From Dehalococcoides mccartyi (GTDB taxonomy: Bacteria > Chloroflexota > Dehalococcoidia > Dehalococcoidales > Dehalococcoidaceae): a stretch of DNA of 64,000 nt. The notes beneath the pieces are model-generated. The model was given only the letters and a program-made list of their open reading frames with translations, was not told where the DNA came from and made no database searches. A program made the position numbers and the translations under genes. Of the stretch, positions 54,830 to 63,037 are shown piece after piece. The stretch's first letter is position 1; every line of letters begins with the position of its first letter. Location of the stretch: assembly GCF_001889305.1 (NCBI RefSeq), contig NZ_CP013074.1, positions 310,001 through 374,000 of the forward strand. Direction: 5' to 3'.

Positions 54830-57430
54830 ATGGTAAATCACGTAAGCGGTAAGAAACCAACTCCGGTTAATCGCAACCGCGTGGCCCGCGCTATGTTTGT
54901 AGCCGCAGCCTCAATGGGTATTTCCGATAGAGTCCAGATAGAAACGCTTATCAGCCAGCTTATAAAGAAGCTGGAAAAACCGGTAGGTTTACCTGGTATG
55001 GAAGATTTGCTGCCCAGTGATTTAAAAGCACCTGCGGTACTGGCCACAGATGATGAGATAGATATAATGGTCAAAGAGGTGCTGGAGGAAGGCAACAAGG
55101 ACAAACAGACCCAAATTAATATCCAAGCCAAGGAGGAAGAACCTATGCCGGTAAAAGTACAAGTTAAATCTGAAATTATGGCTGATGCCAAAGCTGAAGG
55201 GCTGAAGCTTACAGATAATGCCGTGTGCGTGCTGGAACGCCGCTATCTGAAAAAAGACAAGCAGGGGAAGCCCACCGAAACTGTGGAAGATATGTTCCGC
55301 AGGGTGGCCCGTACTATTGCCATGGGGGAGCTTATTTATAACCCCAAGGCAGACGTAAGAAGCCGTGAGGACGAGTTTTATAACCTGATGACCCGTCTGG
55401 AGTTTTTGCCCAATTCTCCCACCTTGATGAATGCCGGGCGTGAGCTGGGGCAGCTTTCGGCCTGTTTCGTTCTGCCGGTAGATGATTCCATTGAGTCTAT
55501 TTTTGATGCCGTAAAGCATACCGCTATGATACATAAAAGCGGCGGCGGCACCGGCTTTTCATTTTCCCGCCTGCGTCCCGAACAGGACCGGGTGGGTACT
55601 ACCGGAGGGGTTGCCAGCGGGCCTGTGTCCTTTATGCGCGCCTTTGATGTGGCAACTGATGTTATCAAGCAGGGCGGCACCAGACGGGGCGCCAATATGG
55701 CTATATTGAGTATTGACCACCCTGATATCATGAAGTTTATCCATGCCAAAGATAAGGCCGGGGTGCTGACTAACTTTAATTTGTCGGTGGCTATTACCGA
55801 TAAATTTATGCAGGCGGTGAAAGACGGGGTTGATTATGATTTGCTTAATCCCCACAATGGTGAGGTTGTTTCCCGTCTGAATGCTACCGAAGTGTTTAAC
55901 AAGATTGTTCACATGGCCTGGAAGACGGGTGACCCCGGTATTGTGTTTATAGACCGCATAAATGCTTATAATCCCACTCCCCAGTTGGGGCGGATTGAAA
56001 GCACCAATCCCTGCGGTGAACAGCCGCTGCTGCCTTATGAATCATGCAATCTGGGGTCTATAAACCTGTCACGCATGGTGACTGTAAGCGGCGGTAAAAG
56101 TACGGTTGATTATAAGAAACTCAGCCGGGTGATAAAGAGTGCGGTTCGTTTCCTGGATAATGTCATAGACGTAAATAAATTTCCTCTGCCACAGATTGAA
56201 GAGATGACCAAGAAAAGCCGTAAGATTGGCCTGGGAGTTATGGGTTTTGCAGATATGCTTTTAGAACTGGGCATACCTTACAATTCGGAAAACTCTATCA
56301 AGCTGGCAGAGGAAATAATGTGCTTTGTAAATGACGAAGCACACAAATTCTCTTCAGAGCTGGCAGTGGAGAGGGGTGTGTTCCCTGCTTACCGCGGAAG
56401 TATCTATGAGAAGAGCGGCCGCCCCATGCGGAATGCTTCCTGCACTACTATTGCACCCACCGGTACTTTGTCTATTATAGCCGGCTGTTCTTCGGGTATT
56501 GAACCCCATTTTGCCCTGTGTTTCACCCGCAATATACTGGACGGCACCAAGATGATAGAGGTTAACCCGTATTTTGAGCGGGCTGCTAAAGAAGGCGGAT
56601 ACTATTCCGAGGAGCTTATCAAATCTCTGGCTGAAGGAGCGCATTTGGATGAGGCTGATGTGCCAGATGAGGCTAAAGAACTGTTCGTAACTGCTCACCA
56701 GATTGTACCGGAATGGCATGTGCGTATACAGGCTGCCTTCCAGAAATGCACTGATAATGCCGTTTCCAAGACAGTCAATTTTTCACGTGATGCTGGTGAA
56801 TGTGATGTAGCCGATGTCTACAAGATGGCTCATGCCCGTAACCTCAAGGGTATTACTATCTACCGTGATGGCAGCCGCGAAGATCAGCCTATGTCTACCG
56901 GCAAGGCCGAAAATAAAATTGAGACCCCGGCGGCGGTTGTTAACCCGAATTTGATGCCCCGCAAACGTTCCAAAGTAACCCAGGGTATCACCGAAAGGGT
57001 TACTACAGGTTGCGGATATATCTATGTTACTGTAAACTCTGACGAGCATGGAATTTGTGAGGTGTTTTCCTCACTGGGCAAAGCTGGAGGTTGTGCCTCT
57101 GCCCAGCTGGAATCCACCTGCCGGCTTATTTCGCTGGCACTGCGCTCAGGTATGGAAGTGGCTTCGGTAGTAAAACAGCTTAGAGGTATCCGTTGCCCGT
57201 CTATTGCCTGGGATGAAAGTAAAGCTGTGTTAAGCTGTGCCGATGCTATTGCCAGTGTGCTGGAAAAACATGTAGACGGTTATACCAAGCCGGTGGCAGG
57301 TTCGGCAAAAACTGTAAGTGCAAACGCTCTGGTAAGGAATATAGCCGGGCAGTGCCCCGAATGCGGCAGCATTTTGGTCTATCAGGAGGGGTGCTTTATC
57401 TGCCCTGGTTGTGGTTATACTAAATGCTAA
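54830..57430 (+). CDS. nrdJ: Adenosylcobalamin-dependent (class II) ribonucleotide reductase NrdJ
   Basis: 866 aa. A degenerate ATP-cone-like head (about 1-90), then the catalytic barrel with the active-site cysteines and NPCGEQPLLPYESCNLGSINL near 397-417, and the late TIAPTGTLSIIAG near 545. A C-terminal domain with the redox zinc ribbon (CPECG...CPGCGYTKC) re-reduces the enzyme. It makes deoxyribonucleotides without oxygen, and because it uses B12 it ties DNA synthesis to the corrinoid supply on which dehalorespiration also depends. One base separates it from nrdR. Confidence 0.94.
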   Translation: MVNHVSGKKPTPVNRNRVARAMFVAAASMGISDRVQIETLISQLIKKLEKPVGLPGMEDLLPSDLKAPAVLATDDEIDIMVKEVLEEGNKDKQTQINIQAKEEEPMPVKVQVKSEIMADAKAEGLKLTDNAVCVLERRYLKKDKQGKPTETVEDMFRRVARTIAMGELIYNPKADVRSREDEFYNLMTRLEFLPNSPTLMNAGRELGQLSACFVLPVDDSIESIFDAVKHTAMIHKSGGGTGFSFSRLRPEQDRVGTTGGVASGPVSFMRAFDVATDVIKQGGTRRGANMAILSIDHPDIMKFIHAKDKAGVLTNFNLSVAITDKFMQAVKDGVDYDLLNPHNGEVVSRLNATEVFNKIVHMAWKTGDPGIVFIDRINAYNPTPQLGRIESTNPCGEQPLLPYESCNLGSINLSRMVTVSGGKSTVDYKKLSRVIKSAVRFLDNVIDVNKFPLPQIEEMTKKSRKIGLGVMGFADMLLELGIPYNSENSIKLAEEIMCFVNDEAHKFSSELAVERGVFPAYRGSIYEKSGRPMRNASCTTIAPTGTLSIIAGCSSGIEPHFALCFTRNILDGTKMIEVNPYFERAAKEGGYYSEELIKSLAEGAHLDEADVPDEAKELFVTAHQIVPEWHVRIQAAFQKCTDNAVSKTVNFSRDAGECDVADVYKMAHARNLKGITIYRDGSREDQPMSTGKAENKIETPAAVVNPNLMPRKRSKVTQGITERVTTGCGYIYVTVNSDEHGICEVFSSLGKAGGCASAQLESTCRLISLALRSGMEVASVVKQLRGIRCPSIAWDESKAVLSCADAIASVLEKHVDGYTKPVAGSAKTVSANALVRNIAGQCPECGSILVYQEGCFICPGCGYTKC

Positions 57431-57450
57431 AAAATAATGGAGGATATAAA

Positions 57451-57543
57451 ATGGAAAATATTAAGGATATGCTGGCTCTGGTACTGGTTGCCGCTGGATT
57501 TATGTATCTTATGATAATCACTGTGGCTGGTCTGCTGGCTTAG
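57451..57543 (+). CDS. 30-aa small membrane protein downstream of nrdJ
   Basis: ATG at 57451 has GGAGG 8 bases upstream and encodes MENIKDMLALVLVAAGFMYL plus MIITVAGLLA, one hydrophobic helix. It is in the nrdR-nrdJ operon, 20 bases after nrdJ and before the terminator at 57571. No family is recognised, but the ribosome site, compact hydrophobic design and operon position favour a real small protein. Confidence 0.65.
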   Translation: MENIKDMLALVLVAAGFMYLMIITVAGLLA

Positions 57544-57570
57544 CTGTATCCTAGTTAGTTTTGGTATTAA

Positions 57571-57610
57571 AACACCTCTCCTGCCTTAAAAACAGGATAG
57601 GTGTTTTTTT
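57571..57610 (+). terminator. Terminator of the nrdR-nrdJ operon
   Basis: AACACCT and AGGTGTT, with an inner CCTG/CAGG pair, form a stem ending in TTTTTTT. Located 28 bases after the small membrane protein stop. Confidence 0.85.
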
Positions 57611-57659
57611 ATCTTAAATAATATATTATAGAATCAAGTCTGTATGTGGGTGGTGATTG

Positions 57660-58244
57660 ATGACGGATACGCTTGAAAGGGTGATGATATTTATAGATGG
57701 CAGCAATATGTATCACTATCTCAAATCTCATTTTCAAAGAACAGACATAGATTTTGGTTGTTTTTGCTCTAAAATTGCCGGACGTAGGCGGCTGGTGCGT
57801 ATTTACTATTATAATGCTGAGGTAGGCCGTAAGGAAGAACCGGAACGTTTTAATGACCAGAGGAAGTTTTTTACCAGTTTGGAAAAGATATCTTATATGG
57901 AGCTCCGGCTGGGTAGGCTGGTATATTCCGGGTGGCCTTCTACTCCTCCGTATGAAAAAGGGGTTGATGTGCTGTTGTCTACTGATATGCTGAGCCACGG
58001 ATTCAAGAATAACTTTGATACAGCTATACTGGTGGCAGGCGACAGTGATTTTGTGAGTGCCCTTCAGGCAGTTAAGGATAATGGCAAAAATGTGGAGGTA
58101 GCACTTTTCGGCAAGGAAAGAACCTCTATGGAGCTTCGTAAAGTAGCAGACAAAATTATCGCTGTGGACGGGCGTCTGCTGCGTAACTGCTGGAAACAGC
58201 AAAGAAACAACTATGGCACGCAAAGACCGCCTCAAGAATCGTAA
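57660..58244 (+). CDS. NYN-domain (LabA/DUF88) protein
   Basis: 194 aa. PIN-like acidic sites IFIDGSNMYHY near 11-21, EKGVDVLLSTDML near 103-115 and LVAGDSDFVSALQAV near 125-138 form the metal centre of an RNA-processing nuclease or binding protein. The ATG at 57660 is used (a TTG precedes it). It overlaps the radical SAM gene by 32 bases. Confidence 0.85.
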   Translation: MTDTLERVMIFIDGSNMYHYLKSHFQRTDIDFGCFCSKIAGRRRLVRIYYYNAEVGRKEEPERFNDQRKFFTSLEKISYMELRLGRLVYSGWPSTPPYEKGVDVLLSTDMLSHGFKNNFDTAILVAGDSDFVSALQAVKDNGKNVEVALFGKERTSMELRKVADKIIAVDGRLLRNCWKQQRNNYGTQRPPQES

Positions 58245-59847
58245 AGAACTTTCACGCACCCGGGTTTCTTATGCCTCCTCAGAGAGGGTAGCCGGTGAAA
58301 GCGGAGTTGTTATAAAGGATTGGGGTGGCAGATTACCTCTGGCAGTTGCTTATCCCAACTCTTACTATGTGGGTATGTCAAATTTGGGGCTTCATACCCT
58401 TTACCGTTTAATAAATAACTATCCTCAATATCTGGCGGAGAGGTTTTTCTGGGAAGGCGGTGCCGCCAAAGGCCGCCCGACCTTAAGTGTGGAATCACGC
58501 CGCCCGTTTACTGATTATGTATCTATTTTGTTTACCCTTTCCTACGAACTGGATTTTCTGAATATACCCTCCATGCTGGCTGATTGCGGTATGCCGCTCT
58601 ATGCACGTGAAAGGGACGAGACTTTTCCGCTGGTTATCGGCGGGGGTGCCTGCATAATGTCTAACCCGGCGCCGGCAGCTGATTTTTTTGATGTGTTTTG
58701 CATAGGTGAGGCCGAGGCTATTCTGCCTGAGTTGTTGCCTGTGCTTGCCGAAATGGCAGGTGAACCTAAAAGACTGGTTCTGGAACGTCTGGCAAGAATA
58801 TCCGGTTTATATGTGCCGTCTCTACCTCCGGAAAAACCGGTGGAAAGAGTATTTCCAGCTGAACTTACTCAAGGGGTAGGAACGGCAGTTTTCAGCAAGG
58901 CAACCGAACTGGGAGAGATGTACCTGATGGAAGTAGAACGCGGCTGCGGACATCAGTGCCGGTTTTGTCTGGTGGCGGGAGTGTTTTGTCCTTTGCGTTA
59001 CCACCCTTTGGAGTTACTTTTGAAACAGGCTGAAGAAGGTATGCTTGAGCGTAAGAGGATAGGTTTGGTAGGGCCGGTAGTGAGTGATCACCCTCAGGTG
59101 GCGGAGTTGATTTCCCGTTTGCGGGGTATGGGTGTCGGTTTAAGCATAAGTTCACTTCGGATAAAGCCATTGTCTGAAAAAATGCTTACCGAACTGGCAC
59201 TTTCGGGTGTTTCCAGTCTGGCTATGGCACCGGAGGCCGGTTCTGAAAGGCTGCGGAGGATTATCCGCAAAGGGATAACCGAAGATGACATAATGCGGGC
59301 AGCTGCTTTGGTTGCAGAACAAGGTTTCCGCCAGTTGAAGTTTTATTTTATGCTGGGGCTGCCGGGTGAGACTGACGAAGATATAGAAGAAATGATAAAC
59401 CTGGCTGAAAAAGCCCAGCAGGTTATGTCTGCTGCGGGGCGGGGAGTAAGATTAAGCCTGAATATTGCCCCCTTTGTACCCAAACCTTTTACCCCTTTTC
59501 AGTGGCTGGGTATGGAAGATGCGGCTCAGATAAAAAGGCGGTTGGATATAATACGTCTCCGTCTGGAAGGGCAGGGGATAGAGGTTCGGGCTGAAAGCCC
59601 GGAAATGTCCCAGATACAGGCGGTGCTTTCCCGGGGTGATGTTAGTCTTTCAAAACTGCTGGCGGCTGCGGGGGGTGACTCTCTGGCCTGCTGGAAGCGG
59701 GCAGCTAAGTCACTTGAGGTGGACAGCCCATCTTTGGCTAAAACAAGGTTTGATTTGGCAGATAAACTGCCCTGGTATATGCTGGAAAACCCGAAACAGA
59801 GACAAAAACTGGAAACTGAGTATAAAGCGGCGTTTAAGGAAATATAA
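58213..59847 (+). CDS. B12-binding-domain radical SAM protein (TIGR03960-like)
   Basis: 544 aa. An N-terminal B12-binding-like domain (about 30-200, PLVIGGGACIMSNPAPAADF) and a radical SAM core with CGHQCRFC near 243-250 (CX3CX2C). Relatives are full-length TIGR03960 proteins of unknown reaction. Translationally coupled to the NYN gene. The radical SAM call is firm; the substrate is unknown. Confidence 0.85.
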   Translation: MARKDRLKNRKELSRTRVSYASSERVAGESGVVIKDWGGRLPLAVAYPNSYYVGMSNLGLHTLYRLINNYPQYLAERFFWEGGAAKGRPTLSVESRRPFTDYVSILFTLSYELDFLNIPSMLADCGMPLYARERDETFPLVIGGGACIMSNPAPAADFFDVFCIGEAEAILPELLPVLAEMAGEPKRLVLERLARISGLYVPSLPPEKPVERVFPAELTQGVGTAVFSKATELGEMYLMEVERGCGHQCRFCLVAGVFCPLRYHPLELLLKQAEEGMLERKRIGLVGPVVSDHPQVAELISRLRGMGVGLSISSLRIKPLSEKMLTELALSGVSSLAMAPEAGSERLRRIIRKGITEDDIMRAAALVAEQGFRQLKFYFMLGLPGETDEDIEEMINLAEKAQQVMSAAGRGVRLSLNIAPFVPKPFTPFQWLGMEDAAQIKRRLDIIRLRLEGQGIEVRAESPEMSQIQAVLSRGDVSLSKLLAAAGGDSLACWKRAAKSLEVDSPSLAKTRFDLADKLPWYMLENPKQRQKLETEYKAAFKEI

Positions 59848-59876
59848 AAGGGAGACTTTTAAAAGTCTCCCTTTTT
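59846..59876 (+). terminator. Terminator after the radical SAM gene
   Basis: AAAAGGGAGACTTTT directly abuts AAAAGTCTCCCTTTTT, a perfect stem with a T-run in both directions. It also serves the convergent yqeY gene. Confidence 0.9.
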
Positions 59877-59895
59877 AGTTTAGAGGGTATTAAGT

Positions 59896-60345
59896 TTAAT
59901 TATTCAGAAGTGCGGTTACTACGGCATTTACCATCTGGCCGTCCGCTTTGCCTTTTACCAGCGGCATTAGCTTGCCCATTACTTTCCCCTTGTCCTGAGG
60001 GGTGCTGGCACCTGTTTCCGAAATTACCTTTTTAATAATCAGGGTTAGTTCGGCTTCGTCCATCTGTTCCGGCATATAGGATTGGAGTATTTCCATTTCC
60101 TGCTGTTCTTTTTCAACCAGCTCAGGCCGTTTTGCCTGCTTGTATGCCTCTATGCTTTCACGCCTTTGCTTTATCTCCTTGGCTATTACGCCGATGATTT
60201 CCTCATCTGTAAAGGTTTTCTGCTTGGCTATTTCAGCATAACTGATGGCTGAAACCAGCATCCGGAGAACATTACACTTCAGTTTTTCGCCTTGTCGCAG
60301 AGAAAGCTTGACCTCTTCGCCCAGCTTTTCTTTCAAATTCGGCAT
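59896..60345 (-). CDS. YqeY-like GatB-related protein
   Basis: 149 aa with the YqeY/Asn-tRNA-amidotransferase-B-related signature: LSLRQGEKLKCNVLRMLVSA, ELVEKEQQEMEILQSYMPEQ and TPQDKGKVMGKLMPLVKGKADG. These stand-alone relatives of the GatB tail are of uncertain function, perhaps tRNA-binding. It follows rpsU by 1 base. Confidence 0.88.
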   Translation of the reverse strand: MPNLKEKLGEEVKLSLRQGEKLKCNVLRMLVSAISYAEIAKQKTFTDEEIIGVIAKEIKQRRESIEAYKQAKRPELVEKEQQEMEILQSYMPEQMDEAELTLIIKKVISETGASTPQDKGKVMGKLMPLVKGKADGQMVNAVVTALLNN

Positions 60346-60346
60346 T

Positions 60347-60541
60347 TTAGGTGGCCTTTCTGGCGGCTTTTATTGCCAAACGCCTTTTTGCGGCGTCCTT
60401 ACGCTTGCGGCGGGTCGGGGGGCGTTCAAAGCGAGTTCGGCGACGTGCTTCGGAAAGTATGCCGTCCTGCTGTACCTTGCGGTTAAAACGTTTGAGCATG
60501 CTCTCAAAGCTCTCGTTATTTTCGGGTCTAACGTCTGCCAT
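60347..60541 (-). CDS. rpsU: 30S ribosomal protein S21
   Basis: 64 aa. ESFESMLKRFNRKVQQDGILSE is the S21 core, followed by a basic tail (RRRTRFERPPTRRKRKDAAK). The pairing rpsU-yqeY is common. The upstream region (60542-60600) holds GTGATATT with a GGGGG ribosome-site-like word. Confidence 0.93.
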   Translation of the reverse strand: MADVRPENNESFESMLKRFNRKVQQDGILSEARRRTRFERPPTRRKRKDAAKRRLAIKAARKAT

Positions 60542-60654
60542 TTGAATATCACCCCCTCACTTTGAAAAAAATGACCTGGAGAATCATTGTACTTGGATGG
60601 AGTGTTTAAGTCAAGATGTTCAAGCTATGCGGATTTGGAAAATACTGAGGCAAA

Positions 60655-60688
60655 GAAGAAGCCCTCTCCTTTCAGGGAGAGGGCTTCT
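60655..60688 (-). terminator. Terminator of the surface-protein gene
   Basis: AGAAGCCCTCTCC and GGAGAGGGCTTCT pair around CTTTCA; on the minus strand it is followed by TCTTTG. Located 28 bases after the stop at 60716. Confidence 0.85.
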
Positions 60689-60715
60689 AATACAAATGCT
60701 TAAGTCAGGGATTAT

Positions 60716-62488
60716 TTAGTAGTCAGCGTTGCGGCGGCCGAGCCAGAAGCCCAAAGCCAGCAGCAAGAGACCACCGATACCTATCAGGACATAGGTAGCC
60801 CAAGCGGGAAGGTCCAAGCTGAAGCCGACGGTGAAATTGCCGGCGCCGGTATATGCACTTGAGTTTCCAGCACCGTCAACAGCTTTGACTCTCCACCAGT
60901 AGGGGCTGTCTGAAGAAACGCTCTCCAGTTTTTGAGCATCGGTCATGGTGTAGGTGGATTCGGTGAGATCCTTTATCTGATAAAGGATAGTGGTAAAGTT
61001 CTGGTCAGCGGCAATTTCCAGTACATAGGTAACACCGCTGGGATCAGTTACATCTTCCCAGTCAAAAACAACGGGTTGTTTAGCTTTAAGCCCCATTTCT
61101 GGGGTAAGAGGGGCGGGAGTGGCCGGAGCAGTACCTTCAACAAAGAAAGTGAAGGTCTTACTGGTAGTGCCGGAGATAACGGTAATGGTGTGAGGTCCGG
61201 CAGTGGCGGCGGGGATTTTGAATTTCAGGCTGAAATCCCCGTTGGAATCAACCACGGGACTGGGAGTTACAGTAATTTGGGCACTGTCAAAGGTAACCAG
61301 TACGGTATCATTGGCCTTAAGCCCCGAACCTGTTATGGTAATTTCCTGTCCCACGTTTCCGGGGGTGGATGCATTGTTGGTGGGGGACATGGTGATATTG
61401 GTTGTAACTGTCAGGGTGGCGGTGGAAGTAACACTGCCGTCAGTGGCGGAGATAGTGTAAGCCCCCGCCTGAACACCGGGTATTACAAAAGTAGTGGTAA
61501 AAGTACCGCTAGACAGGGTTACGGTAACGCTCTGACCGAAGTAGGTCAGGGTAATGGTGCCGGTGGTGTTAAAACCGCTGCCCTTTACGGTAACGCTGGT
61601 GCCCACATTGCCGGAGGTGGGAGTTAAGGTGATTTTCTGGGCTATATCAAAGGTGACTTGAGCATTGTTGTTCCAGGCATCATTAACTTTCAGGGTGTGC
61701 GAACCACGGGTGAGTGCGGGTATTTCGTAAGTGGCGGTGAAACTTCCGTTTGAACCTACGGATACGCCGGCATTAACAGCAGTACCTGAGTCTATAGCTA
61801 TCTGAACAGCTCCGTCGTAAAAACCGGTGCCGGTTACGGTTATGGTGTCACCTACACCGGGATTAGCAGATGAAAGGGTTATCTTGGGATTAACAATGAA
61901 GTTAACCGGTGCACTGCCGGTTGCGCCGCCGTCATTGGCGGTTATGCTCAGGGTACCCTTTTTGGCAGCCGGGATGGTAATAGTGGTGGATATAGCCCCG
62001 CTGCTGTTAGAAGAGGTGGTGGCAAAGGGAGCGGTGATGCCGGCCAGGTAGAAACTCACGGTGGCACTGGGGGTAAACCCGCTGCCGGTTACGGCTACAC
62101 TGTCACCGACATAACCGGTGCCGCTAGCCAGAGTTATGCTGGGGGTAATGGTAAATGTCTGCGATGCGGCACTGTCGCCTCCGGTGAAGAGGAAAGATAC
62201 AGTGTAAGTACCCCTGGTAAGATTGGTGGGTACGGTAAAGCTTCCGCTGACTACACCGCCGCTGCCTACGGTGGCAGTGCTTATATTAGCGCCATTGAAC
62301 AAAATGTATACGAGTGAACCTGACGTGGCAACAGAGGTGCCTGTAACGCTTACCAGTGAACCGGCCGGGCCGGAAGTGGGGGAGAGAGTGAGAGTGGCTG
62401 CCGAAACCGGAGCAAGCGGTAAGGCCGCAATCAACAAGGCCAGGGTGGAAAACACCCCTAATACGCGAAGTAAAAATTTGTGTTTCAT
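60716..62488 (-). CDS. Repeat-built surface protein with C-terminal membrane anchor
   Basis: 590 aa. A signal peptide ends at PVSAA (about residue 31). Five to six Ig/TIG-like repeats of about 75-80 residues follow, each opening with a variant of LTPTSGNVGTSVTVKGSGF and closing in GSHTLKV/GTLSITA. After these comes a fibronectin-like module (KQPVVFDWEDVTDPSGVTY, WWRVKAVDGAGN). A TM helix (about 562-582) and RRNADY tail anchor the C-terminus. This looks like an S-layer or adhesive stalk, apt for a cell without murein. Monocistronic with its own terminator. Confidence 0.8.
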   Translation of the reverse strand: MKHKFLLRVLGVFSTLALLIAALPLAPVSAATLTLSPTSGPAGSLVSVTGTSVATSGSLVYILFNGANISTATVGSGGVVSGSFTVPTNLTRGTYTVSFLFTGGDSAASQTFTITPSITLASGTGYVGDSVAVTGSGFTPSATVSFYLAGITAPFATTSSNSSGAISTTITIPAAKKGTLSITANDGGATGSAPVNFIVNPKITLSSANPGVGDTITVTGTGFYDGAVQIAIDSGTAVNAGVSVGSNGSFTATYEIPALTRGSHTLKVNDAWNNNAQVTFDIAQKITLTPTSGNVGTSVTVKGSGFNTTGTITLTYFGQSVTVTLSSGTFTTTFVIPGVQAGAYTISATDGSVTSTATLTVTTNITMSPTNNASTPGNVGQEITITGSGLKANDTVLVTFDSAQITVTPSPVVDSNGDFSLKFKIPAATAGPHTITVISGTTSKTFTFFVEGTAPATPAPLTPEMGLKAKQPVVFDWEDVTDPSGVTYVLEIAADQNFTTILYQIKDLTESTYTMTDAQKLESVSSDSPYWWRVKAVDGAGNSSAYTGAGNFTVGFSLDLPAWATYVLIGIGGLLLLALGFWLGRRNADY

Positions 62489-62695
62489 TATCTGAGTTCT
62501 TTCAAGCCTCCTTATTTGAAAATAACATACCCTCTAAACTTGGGGCAATTATACCACAGAAGCCCTCCTATTCAAATAATTTGCAAGCTGATTATATCTA
62601 TTTATTAAAACGACAAAAAGGTCTTGAAGATATTAGAACATATGTGCTAAATTTAACCACGCTAAGCGCAGATTTTGCTGAAAAGGATTGGAGAG

Positions 62696-63037
62696 ATGAC
62701 GCTATTAGACAATGATTTGAAAACGGAAGAAACGGATTTGCTGCCTGAACTTACCTCTTACCCTGACCAGGGTTGTGAGTTTTCAAAAACCTGTTTGGAC
62801 TGTCCTTTGCCGGTGTGTGTCTTTGACCAGCCGCGCGGCCGCCAGAGATGGTTGAAAAGGCAAAGGGATAAGGAAATAGTAAGCCTGTTTCAGGGCGGGC
62901 AGGACGAGAGGGAACTGGCAGACAGGTTTCGCCTTAGTATCCGTACTATCCAGAGGGTGCTTAAGAAGAGTCTGGCCGGGGTAAATATAAATAGAAAAAC
63001 GGAGGTTTTAGAAAATAGTAATGGTACAGACTTTTAA
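62696..63037 (+). CDS. Phage-associated HTH protein with cysteine cluster
   Basis: 113 aa. An N-terminal cysteine group (CEFSKTCLDCPLPVCVFD near 27-44) may hold a metal, and a C-terminal HTH (DERELADRFRLSIRTIQRVLKK near 76-97) fits DNA binding. It overlaps the start of a portal gene by 17 bases, as small-terminase or regulator genes do in prophages. ATG at 62696 follows GGAGAG; the longer frame to 62675 is less likely. Confidence 0.6.
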   Translation: MTLLDNDLKTEETDLLPELTSYPDQGCEFSKTCLDCPLPVCVFDQPRGRQRWLKRQRDKEIVSLFQGGQDERELADRFRLSIRTIQRVLKKSLAGVNINRKTEVLENSNGTDF

